From Clostridia bacterium (GTDB lineage: Bacteria > Bacillota > Clostridia > Oscillospirales > Ruminococcaceae): a stretch of 11,778 nt of DNA. Positions 6,435 through 11,778 of this stretch are shown here, piece after piece. A model generated the notes under the pieces. The model searched no databases, had not been told where the DNA came from, and worked only from the letters and a program-made list of their open reading frames with translations. The stretch's first letter is position 1; each line of letters begins with the position of its first letter. The position numbers and the translations under genes were made by a program. Location: positions 1 to 11,778 of the forward strand of contig JAGKVC010000106.1 of assembly GCA_021152595.1 (NCBI GenBank). Direction: 5' to 3'.

Positions 6435-7148
6435 TTACGGTCTGTGCTGTGTCTGGAGCGTATCTCTGGTTCGTGCGATACTGTCCTCGCTGATCTGGAT
6501 CAGATTCAGCAGGGAGGATGCATATTCCGAAAAATCCTTCGAGAGCGTTGCCGTCGTGACATACAGCGTTTCGGCATCCTCGACCGCATCGTTCGTACCC
6601 AGTGCGATTCCGCTGGAAGCTGCTTTGATATTCGATTCGTTCAGCGAAATGATCGCGTTCGCGCTGTCATTCGCAACGACCTTCGGTACACGGAACAGCT
6701 TCTGGTCATTATGCGGACAGGCATTGTAAATGATGCGAAACAGCTTATAGACCGAAAGCATGAGATACGAAGAAACCTCACGGATCAGCGTGACGGAATT
6801 GGCGCGCTGTGAAAACGAGAACAGCAGGCTGATCGAATTGTTAATGATCTTGCGGTAAAAGCGGATCGCCTCATTGGAGGGCATTTCGTTGTTGCCGTCG
6901 TCATCCGGAATTTCCTCAAGCGTCAGGGTTTTTCCGCCCGGCTCCGGCGTTCTGCCGAGAAGATAATCGCAGGATACATTGTAATAATCTGCGATACGGA
7001 CAAGGAAATCAAGACCGCATTCCCGGATGCCCTTCTCATAGTGGGAGAGCAGCGCCTGTGAAATGCCGAGATCTGTGGCAGCCTTTTTCTGGCTGATTTT
7101 ACGTTCCTTTCGCTGGAGCGTAATGATACGCGGAAAATCGTCATTCAT
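6435..7148 (-). CDS. XRE-family helix-turn-helix transcriptional regulator
   Basis: A 237-residue cytoplasmic DNA-binding protein. Residues about 8-65 are a Cro/C1-type (HTH_3) domain. The helix-turn-helix runs from S19-Q20 through GISQALLSHYEKG (28-40), followed by the typical LVRIADYYNVSCDYLLGR. The rest (about 90-237) is mostly helical with no domain I recognise and may be for dimerisation or sensing. The start is set at the ATG at 7148 because AAGGGAG lies 10 nt upstream. An in-frame ATG three codons earlier is only 1 nt from that site and is unlikely. It has its own strong promoter (7205-7233) overlapped by an inverted repeat, which suggests autoregulation. The rnfC-rnfD pair lies 131 nt downstream on the same strand, so it may control or be co-transcribed with those genes. 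The histidine phosphatase gene diverges upstream. Confidence 0.9.
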   Translation of the reverse strand: MNDDFPRIITLQRKERKISQKKAATDLGISQALLSHYEKGIRECGLDFLVRIADYYNVSCDYLLGRTPEPGGKTLTLEEIPDDDGNNEMPSNEAIRFYRKIINNSISLLFSFSQRANSVTLIREVSSYLMLSVYKLFRIIYNACPHNDQKLFRVPKVVANDSANAIISLNESNIKAASSGIALGTNDAVEDAETLYVTTATLSKDFSEYASSLLNLIQISEDSIARTRDTLQTQHRP

Positions 7149-7204
7149 GGTTTTCATACTCCCTTCAAATCATTCGGACGAAATACAGTCCTTCATACGT
7201 TACA

Positions 7205-7233
7205 ATTATATAACAAATAGTATAATTTGTAAA
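7205..7233 (-). promoter_or_regulatory. Promoter of the XRE regulator with overlapping operator-like repeat
   Basis: The minus strand has TTTACA (7233-7228), a 17-nt spacer and TATAAT (7210-7205). An inverted repeat, ACAAAT-6 nt-ATTTGT (7213-7230), fills the spacer and touches the -35 box. This is a typical arrangement for repression by an XRE dimer. Confidence 0.7.
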
Positions 7234-7254
7234 GACCTAACGGCAAAAAATACC

Positions 7255-7282
7255 TCACAAAAATGGACTCTCATTTTTGTGA
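7255..7282. repeat. 11-bp perfect inverted repeat between divergent genes
   Basis: TCACAAAAATG (7255-7265) and its exact reverse complement (7272-7282) are separated by 6 nt. The element sits upstream of both the XRE gene (minus) and the histidine phosphatase gene (plus). No gene ends nearby, so a terminator is unlikely. A GATAAT at 7291-7296 could be a plus-strand -10 box, in which case the repeat would cover its -35 region and act as an operator. Confidence 0.5.
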
Positions 7283-7327
7283 AATCCGCCGATAATCCTG
7301 CAAATTCCAATCGAAAGGATCATATTT

Positions 7328-7963
7328 ATGAAAAATTATCACATTTCCCTGTTCCGGCACGGCAGAACCGATGCGAATGACCGCGGTCAGTATATCGGCA
7401 CAACCGATTTTCCGCTGAATGACCGCGGCAGATCTGAGCTGATTGATAAAACCGACCGTTACGTTTATCCGAAGGTGCAGCGTGTCTACACCAGTCCCTT
7501 GCAGCGCTGTACGGAGAGCGCAGAGATTCTGTTTCCGGATCGTGAGATCGTTGTTGCAGAGGATTTCCGCGAGCTGCACTTCGGAAAATTTGAAGGAAAA
7601 ACAGCCGATGAGCTGATGAAAAACGAAGAGTACCTCACATGGATCCGCGGCGGGATGGATGCAAAACCGCCTGAGGGAGAAAGCGTTTCGGAGCTTTGCA
7701 TCCGGACATTTCAGGGCTTCCACAAGATTCTCCTTGAAATGATGCAGGAGGATTTTTCGCATGTAGCGATTGTGACGCACGGCGGTGTGATTGCAAATGC
7801 GATTGCATGTTTCGGAATACCGAAGCTCGATCCGAAGCAAATCCAGACAGCGCCCGGAGAAGGCTTTGAGATCCAGATCAATCCGCAGATGTGGCAGCAG
7901 GCACAGGCGTTTGAAATCCTCCGCGTGACGCCGTATCTGCCGGAAGAGAGCGATACATTCTGA
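7328..7963 (+). CDS. Histidine phosphatase family protein
   Basis: A 211-residue member of the histidine phosphatase (phosphoglycerate mutase-like) superfamily, cytoplasmic, probably removing phosphate from a small molecule. The catalytic RHG motif is at 10-12 (H11 becomes phosphorylated). The TSPLQRC block is at 55-61, with R60 a phosphate ligand. The likely proton donor is E82 in FRELHFGKFEG, and the second catalytic histidine is H151 in VTHGG. The length is typical of CobC/GpmB-like members. CobC (alpha-ribazole phosphatase) is possible, but no cobalamin genes are near, so the substrate is open. GAAAGGAT precedes the ATG. The small membrane protein gene starts 15 nt after the stop, so the two probably form an operon ending at the hairpin at 8448-8483. 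Confidence 0.93.
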   Translation: MKNYHISLFRHGRTDANDRGQYIGTTDFPLNDRGRSELIDKTDRYVYPKVQRVYTSPLQRCTESAEILFPDREIVVAEDFRELHFGKFEGKTADELMKNEEYLTWIRGGMDAKPPEGESVSELCIRTFQGFHKILLEMMQEDFSHVAIVTHGGVIANAIACFGIPKLDPKQIQTAPGEGFEIQINPQMWQQAQAFEILRVTPYLPEESDTF

Positions 7964-7978
7964 CAGGGGGATGATCCG

Positions 7979-8443
7979 ATGCTGGAAATTGTCTTTACGA
8001 TCGCAATTATCATAGCATTGCTTCTGTTCTTCGGCATTCCGCTTGAAACGATTTTCGTAGTATTCGCCTCTGTCATTCTCGGGCTGATTGCGATTGCATT
8101 GCTCCTGTTTATTCTGTTCTTTGTGATTACAGATATCTCGCTATTATTCCGCAGGCGCGTCAAGGGCGTTTTCCTTCGCATTGATGATACCGACCGCTGG
8201 GATCACGCCGTTTATTCCTATGAAGGACAGGAATACAACTGTCTGTTTCCGGCAGAATCCTTCGGCAGAAAGCGCATCTATCACGAGAAACAAGCCTATT
8301 CACTGCTGATTTCCCGAAATTCGAAAAAACATACAGCCTATGACCGGCACAGCCTCTTCATCATCGCGGTCGGTTCCGCTGTATCTGTGATTGCAGCATT
8401 TGCATTGATCGCAGCTGCAATTTTTATCCGCAACGGATTATAA
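7979..8443 (+). CDS. Small membrane protein of unknown function
   Basis: A 154-residue hydrophobic protein that I do not recognise. Two long membrane segments occupy about residues 2-22 and 24-53, followed by a basic turn (FRRR). A soluble central region of about 60 residues contains DDTDRWDHAVYSYEGQEYNCLFP. A C-terminal membrane segment lies around 123-150. The positive-inside pattern suggests the central region faces the cytoplasm. A GGGGG ribosome site lies 8 nt before the ATG, directly after the histidine phosphatase stop. It is the last gene of a two-gene plus-strand unit. Confidence 0.8.
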   Translation: MLEIVFTIAIIIALLLFFGIPLETIFVVFASVILGLIAIALLLFILFFVITDISLLFRRRVKGVFLRIDDTDRWDHAVYSYEGQEYNCLFPAESFGRKRIYHEKQAYSLLISRNSKKHTAYDRHSLFIIAVGSAVSVIAAFALIAAAIFIRNGL

Positions 8444-8447
8444 GAAA

Positions 8448-8483
8448 AACTGCTGTACCGTGCAATCGCATGATACAGCAGTT
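8448..8483. terminator. Bidirectional rho-independent terminator
   Basis: A perfect 10-bp inverted repeat (8448-8457 and 8474-8483) with further inner pairing CGTGC/GCATG lies between converging genes. On the plus strand it is followed by CTTTTGTT; on the minus strand the stem runs into TTTTT. It ends both the plus-strand phosphatase-membrane protein unit and the minus-strand deacetylase gene. Confidence 0.85.
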
Positions 8484-8489
8484 CTTTTG

Positions 8490-9215
8490 TTATACGGTAT
8501 AGCCGTCCGCACGGAATGCATCAATCAGGCTGCCGAGAATCTGCGCGTTTGTCGCGGAAACAGAATGCAGCAGATAGACTGCGCCGCCGTGTGCCGCCTG
8601 TGAAAGCTGTTTGATTGCAGCATCGGGATCAGGCTGTGCATCGGTATTCCAATCCACATAGGCAGCGCTCCAGAACAGCGTTTTGTATCCGAGCGACTGC
8701 ACCTTCGCCAGTGCGCGCGCATCATATTCACCGCAGGGCGGCCGGAAATACTGCATCTCGTATCCAAAGTGTTCCAGGACATAGGCATGCAGAGACATGA
8801 TTTCCGTTTCGATTTCATCATCACTGAGTTCCGGCAGCGCAGCATGCGTCATACCGTGATTGCCGAGCATATGTCCCTCGTCAATCATCCGCTGAACAAG
8901 CTCCGGCTCACGCTTTGCATAATCACCGGTCAGGAAGAAGATCGCAGATACCTGTTTCTCCTTCAGCGTGTCAAGAATCTTTGCAGTATAGCCGTTTTCA
9001 TATCCCTGATCGAATGTCAAAATGATTCTGTCAGGCTCAGATGTCAGCGCATAGGCACCGGATTGTGAAAATTCATCCTGAAAAGCGACAGCACCCGTCG
9101 GACGGTTCATCGAATCGCGTTCTGTGCCCTGACCGTATCCGATTGCCGCCGTATGAATCTGCGGCACCGAGAGGAATGCAGTCAGCGCAAGAACTGCTGA
9201 TAACAATTTCTTCAT
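8490..9215 (-). CDS. PdaA-like polysaccharide (peptidoglycan) deacetylase, exported
   Basis: A 241-residue NodB-fold deacetylase most like Bacillus PdaA, which removes acetyl groups from N-acetylmuramic acid on the way to muramic delta-lactam in spore cortex. A signal peptide covers residues 1-24. The NodB motifs are TFDQGYENGYT (67-77, catalytic D69), NHGMTH with metal ligands H120 and H124, RPPCG (158-162), FWSAAYVDW (181-189) and LLHSVS (215-220). TFD[NQ]GYENG instead of the usual TFDDG is typical of the PdaA branch. The protein stops at GYTV, a few residues shorter than PdaA, whose usual FKSLDDL-type tail is missing. The start at 9215 is chosen for an AAAGGA site and a clean signal peptide; an upstream ATG in frame lacks both. 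The role could be cortex or general cell-wall modification. Confidence 0.88.
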   Translation of the reverse strand: MKKLLSAVLALTAFLSVPQIHTAAIGYGQGTERDSMNRPTGAVAFQDEFSQSGAYALTSEPDRIILTFDQGYENGYTAKILDTLKEKQVSAIFFLTGDYAKREPELVQRMIDEGHMLGNHGMTHAALPELSDDEIETEIMSLHAYVLEHFGYEMQYFRPPCGEYDARALAKVQSLGYKTLFWSAAYVDWNTDAQPDPDAAIKQLSQAAHGGAVYLLHSVSATNAQILGSLIDAFRADGYTV

Positions 9216-9231
9216 GCAATCATCCTTTCTG

Positions 9232-9250
9232 TTGCAGGGAGTACCTGCAA
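9232..9250 (-). other. Small hairpin in the leader of the deacetylase gene
   Basis: A perfect 7-bp inverted repeat, TTGCAGG/CCTGCAA, with a 5-nt loop lies directly upstream of the AAAGGA ribosome site of the deacetylase gene. There is no U-tract. It could shape the mRNA 5' region or weakly attenuate read-through from the membrane protein gene 62 nt upstream. Confidence 0.3.
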
Positions 9251-9277
9251 GCAATAGGATGTGCATCATCAGCGCTA

Positions 9278-9811
9278 TTATGTCCGGTTTGATCTGGCAT
9301 CAAAAGCGGCGACCGCAGGAAAATAACGTGTAATATATCCCGTCACATACGAAATTGCAGTCAGAACAGGCGGAAGCAGCATCAGGATTCTGCGGCCTTG
9401 CGCAATCGCGGAAAACGGCTCAGCGCCGTCGATCAGATAGCGATAAATCTGAAGGAACGGCGCATTCAGCAGCGGAAACAGGTTCAGCATCAGGACACTT
9501 TCCGGATTCGCCGCAAGCAGCAGATAGGTAAGATATGCAGGTATCATGAGAATCAACCCGATGAGCAGCGGTTTCAGAAGCCTGCTGCGGCTGCCCGATC
9601 TCCGGTAAAGAGCGGCATCTTCATCCGCAGCTTTTTGTGCGCAGTTCCCGATCAGGAGTACATGCGCCGTAATGCCAAACACCAGACCGATCAGCCGGAT
9701 CACAGGATGATCTCGTAAAATCGCTAATGAAACAGCGAGAATCAGACACAGTATTTCTGAGGCGATCAGCCAGAGAATACCGTGCATCAGATGTTTTCCA
9801 AAATGATTCAT
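9278..9811 (-). CDS. Polytopic membrane protein of unknown function
   Basis: A 177-residue integral membrane protein that I do not recognise. Hydrophobic segments occupy about residues 10-31, 38-56, 80-100, 105-118 and 143-160. A basic, Arg/Ser-rich loop (about 66-80) suggests a cytoplasmic side. No catalytic motif is visible. GGAGG lies 5 nt before the ATG, which overlaps the stop of a ten-codon mini-ORF by ATGA. The gene has its own promoter at 9876-9904, divergent from that of rpe. The deacetylase gene follows 62 nt downstream on the same strand and may be co-transcribed. Confidence 0.75.
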   Translation of the reverse strand: MNHFGKHLMHGILWLIASEILCLILAVSLAILRDHPVIRLIGLVFGITAHVLLIGNCAQKAADEDAALYRRSGSRSRLLKPLLIGLILMIPAYLTYLLLAANPESVLMLNLFPLLNAPFLQIYRYLIDGAEPFSAIAQGRRILMLLPPVLTAISYVTGYITRYFPAVAAFDARSNRT

Positions 9812-9840
9812 ATTTCCTCCGCGTATTTTTTCTTGCTCAT
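9808..9840 (-). CDS. Possible ten-residue leader peptide
   Basis: A mini-ORF (MSKKKYAEEI) lies in the leader of the membrane protein gene. Its stop overlaps the next ATG as ATGA, and its GCG-GAG-GAA codons hold the ribosome site of the downstream gene. It has no clear ribosome site of its own, so it may be chance. Confidence 0.2.
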   Translation of the reverse strand: MSKKKYAEEI

Positions 9841-9875
9841 GGCATACTATCTATAAATGATTTGCCCGACAACAT

Positions 9876-9904
9876 ATTATACATGATTTTGACAGGATTG
9901 TCCA
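9876..9904 (-). promoter_or_regulatory. Promoter of the membrane protein gene
   Basis: The minus strand has TGGACA (9904-9899), a 17-nt spacer and TATAAT (9881-9876). The predicted start near 9869 gives a leader of about 58 nt before the ATG at 9811. Confidence 0.65.
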
Positions 9905-9971
9905 GTCCTGCCTGCATTTTTTGGAATATCCGACGAAAAGGCTGTTTTCTGCAACAGATCCGGCGGAATGC

Positions 9972-10000
9972 TTGACGAAATTCCGAAATTGCGATATAAT
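9972..10000 (+). promoter_or_regulatory. Promoter of rpe
   Basis: TTGACG (9972-9977), a 17-nt spacer and TATAAT (9995-10000) form a near-consensus sigma-A promoter. Transcription would start near 10007, leaving a leader of about 34 nt with GGAG at 10031-10034. It diverges from the membrane protein promoter about 70 nt away. Confidence 0.8.
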
Positions 10001-10040
10001 ATAAAATGTATGTAAAATTCGGGATACGGGGGAGTAGGCT

Positions 10041-10697
10041 ATGGTACTTGCATCCATTTTGAACAGTGATCTGCTGAATCTTGCGAAGGTCGCGGATACC
10101 GTCAGAGAATCCGGTGCGGATGCGCTGCATTACGATGTAATGGACGGCAGATTTGTAGATAATATTTCATTCGGACTGCCGGTACTCTCCTCGCTGCGCC
10201 CGTATACAAAACAGCCAATCGACGTTCACCTGATGATTGCGGAGCCGCTTCGCTTTATTGAACGCTTCGTCAAAGCAGGCGCTGACCTGCTGTCTTTCCA
10301 TATCGAAAGCGATTCCGATCCGAAAGAGACGCTGCGCTGCATCCATGCCTGCGGAATTCCTGCCGGTATTGCCGTTTCACCGGATACACCCGTCTCCGCG
10401 GTATATCCGTATCTATCCGGAATGCAAAAGGATGATTTCATTCTGCTGATGACGGTTTATCCCGGTCTCGGCGGTCAGAAATTCATGCCTGAGATTCTCC
10501 CGAAGATCCGTGCGCTTTCCGCGTTTCTGAGTAAAGAACAGCTTCCGCTTCATATTGAGGTAGACGGCGGCATCAATGCGGAAACCGGCATGCAGTGCCG
10601 AAAAGCCGGTGCCGATTATCTGGTAGCCGGATCCTACGTGCTGGGTTCTCCGGATCCGGCGGCAGCAGTCGCATCGCTGAACACGCCGATTCTATAA
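10041..10697 (+). CDS. rpe: Ribulose-phosphate 3-epimerase
   Basis: A 218-residue TIM-barrel enzyme of the pentose phosphate pathway that interconverts ribulose 5-phosphate and xylulose 5-phosphate in the cytoplasm. Key residues are visible: metal ligands H30, D32 (in HYDVMDG) and H63 (in DVHLMI), and D175 (in HIEVDGGIN), which with D32 acts as acid/base. The phosphate-binding GLGG loop (142-145) and VAGS motif near the end are present. Small deviations are ASIL instead of the usual PSIL at the N-terminus and TVYPGLGGQ instead of TVNPGFGGQ. GGAG lies 6 nt before the ATG, behind a strong promoter. The gene is monocistronic, and its last six bases overlap the end of the convergent mecA-like gene. 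No terminator is visible between them. Confidence 0.95.
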   Translation: MVLASILNSDLLNLAKVADTVRESGADALHYDVMDGRFVDNISFGLPVLSSLRPYTKQPIDVHLMIAEPLRFIERFVKAGADLLSFHIESDSDPKETLRCIHACGIPAGIAVSPDTPVSAVYPYLSGMQKDDFILLMTVYPGLGGQKFMPEILPKIRALSAFLSKEQLPLHIEVDGGINAETGMQCRKAGADYLVAGSYVLGSPDPAAAVASLNTPIL

Positions 10698-11261
10698 CCG
10701 CAGCTTTCGATCCGCAATCTGACTGATTGCATCCTGATAGGCAACGCATTCGCCGTATTCGGAGAGTCTTGCCCGATTGATTGCCGAAAGCCGGTACGGA
10801 GTGCCGTACTCAAGCAGAATATGCCGGATTGCGGCAGCGCGCGCATGACGCAGCCGAACCGTCAGAATCCATTGATTTTTGTGACGGTACAGCACACTGC
10901 TCCGAATCGAATCGCGTTCTGTTTGCAGCAATTCACAGCATTCATACAGCAGCTCCGGCTCTGTAAATCTCGCAGCAATCCGGATTGTTCGCTGACGATT
11001 ATTCTGCGCTTGCGATATCTTCTCGTGAATTGTAAAATATGCCGCAAGGCTGCCGTCCTGCGCGGTCATCAGTTCAACCGTGACCGGCATTTCAGAGAAC
11101 GCTATGCCGCTGACGGCTTCCGCTTTCGCCAGCAGAAACGACAGCATCCGGAGCATTTGCGGCGTATCCGGTGATTTTGGATCCTCAGGCAGAAATACGC
11201 GCAGTTCTTCCGCTGATAGCTGTACCTTGACAGAGCATGCGGATAGCCGGTGTATTGTCAT
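10692..11261 (-). CDS. mecA: MecA-family adaptor protein
   Basis: A 189-residue protein resembling MecA, the adaptor that delivers substrates to the ClpC AAA+ unfoldase in Firmicutes. The N-terminal domain (1-80) begins MTIHRLSACSVKVQLSAEEL, matching the MecA start (MKIERINENTIKVQLT-type). The C-terminal domain (about 98-189) holds the paired signatures LLEYG (149-153) and RLSEYGECV (165-173), which match the MecA repeats around LxEYG. It is somewhat shorter than the roughly 220 residues of Bacillus MecA, with a short middle linker. AAAGGA lies 10 nt before the ATG. A possible promoter (TTGCAC, 19 nt, TATAAA at 11331-11301) is poorly spaced. It converges on rpe with a 6-nt overlap and diverges from the RnfD-like gene. 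Confidence 0.8.
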   Translation of the reverse strand: MTIHRLSACSVKVQLSAEELRVFLPEDPKSPDTPQMLRMLSFLLAKAEAVSGIAFSEMPVTVELMTAQDGSLAAYFTIHEKISQAQNNRQRTIRIAARFTEPELLYECCELLQTERDSIRSSVLYRHKNQWILTVRLRHARAAAIRHILLEYGTPYRLSAINRARLSEYGECVAYQDAISQIADRKLRL

Positions 11262-11332
11262 AGCAGATAATTCCTTTCTCGCGGCTGAACCGCCGTGTGC
11301 TTTATAGATTGTTCAGCAAAGGCAGGTGCAAT

Positions 11333-11778
11333 ATGCACAAACCCGATCCCAAGAGAATACTCTTTGACCGATTCACAGCAATTCTTGCACTGCTCGCAGC
11401 AACCTCCTATGATTACGGAATCCGGATCTGGATACTCGCTGCGGCTGCGGCTGCATCATCATTGCTGACGGAACGAATCTGTCTCTATATAAGAAAAAAA
11501 CCGTTTACGGCTGAAAATCTGGATTCCGGACTCATCGGACTGGTGCTGCTTCTGCTGCTTCCGGCAAGCATTCCGGTCTCATTGCTTATCATGTCCTGTA
11601 TTTTTGCAATTATCATCGGCAGACAGCTGTTCGGCGGCAAGGAAAATCCGGTAATTCTGCCTGCTGCTGCAGGTTTTGCTTTTTGCATGCTGAATAACCG
11701 CGCCGCTGTCACATTGTTTCCGGAAAGCAAGACGCATCTGCCCATTCTGATTCCGGATACTGTCACGCTGACTGACGG
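11333..11778 (+). CDS. RnfD/NqrB-like membrane protein, partial at the right edge
   Basis: An open frame runs from ATG 11333 to the window end, with 148 codons visible and no stop. AGGTG lies 5 nt before the ATG. The protein has hydrophobic segments at about 16-24, 32-46, 66-77 and 82-96. It aligns by eye with the rnfD product in this window: ENLDSGLIGLVLLLLLP (61-77) against HDLSAVVTGLILGMLLP, and IIGRQLFGGKENPVILPAA (94-112) against ILVKQMFGGIGRNFANPAA. The DLSA and NPA positions conserved in RnfD are changed, so it is a divergent paralogue. The flavin-attachment region lies beyond the edge. It diverges from mecA and could be the first gene of a further Rnf-like cluster to the right. Confidence 0.75.
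   Translation, partial: MHKPDPKRILFDRFTAILALLAATSYDYGIRIWILAAAAAASSLLTERICLYIRKKPFTAENLDSGLIGLVLLLLLPASIPVSLLIMSCIFAIIIGRQLFGGKENPVILPAAAGFAFCMLNNRAAVTLFPESKTHLPILIPDTVTLTD

Noticed and set aside
5596..6729. Plus-strand open frame of 377 codons
   Set aside because: It is antisense to rnfC and the end of the XRE gene, whose motifs are unmistakable. Its protein is rich in Arg, His, Cys and Phe, as expected of a mirror frame.
7291..7296. GATAAT as a firm -10 box for the histidine phosphatase gene
   Set aside because: No -35 box better than three of six matches exists at a 16-18 nt spacing, so it is mentioned only as a possibility.
9837..10130. Minus-strand open frame of 97 codons spanning the rpe promoter
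   Set aside because: It runs across two good divergent promoters and the rpe start, with no ribosome site and no recognisable protein features.

Overview
The window looks like chromosomal DNA of a low-to-medium-GC Firmicute, most likely a gut-type Clostridium relative (Ruminococcus / Oscillospiraceae-like). This is inferred from strong AAAGGA/GGAGG ribosome binding sites, near-consensus sigma-A promoters, a MecA-type adaptor protein, a PdaA-like deacetylase, Rnf-type electron transport subunits and a YtqA-type radical SAM protein. No rRNA, tRNA, CRISPR array or insertion sequence was seen. The coding density is high and no gene-free gap exceeds about 230 bases.

Positions 1-7148 are read almost entirely from the minus strand. 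From right to left they hold: an XRE-type regulator (7148-6435); an rnfC-rnfD pair (6303-4059) with no rnfG, E, A or B beside it; a ribbon-helix-helix-like protein with its own palindromic promoter (3943-3305); and a compact four-gene run of a Ser/Thr-rich lipoprotein, an SGNH-hydrolase lipoprotein, a YtqA-type radical SAM enzyme and a HAD phosphatase (3244-131). That run ends at a 13-bp hairpin (72-108). The loop of this hairpin carries the -35 box of a further minus-strand promoter, which serves a gene just off the left edge.

Positions 7149-8443 switch to the plus strand, with a histidine phosphatase and a small three-segment membrane protein. They converge on the minus-strand PdaA-like deacetylase and a polytopic membrane protein (9811-8490), and the two sides share a bidirectional terminator (8448-8483). 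A divergent promoter pair (9876-10000) then drives the membrane protein leftwards and ribulose-phosphate 3-epimerase rightwards. rpe overlaps the end of a convergent mecA-like gene by 6 nt. The window closes with the start of a second, divergent RnfD/NqrB-family membrane gene on the plus strand (11333 onward), which runs off the edge.

Three points stand out. The orphan rnfC-rnfD pair has altered cofactor-site motifs, and a second degenerate RnfD-like gene lies about 5 kb away. The ribbon-helix-helix gene has a 14-bp perfect inverted repeat flanking its -35 box. The XRE gene has nested inverted repeats in its divergent promoter region.
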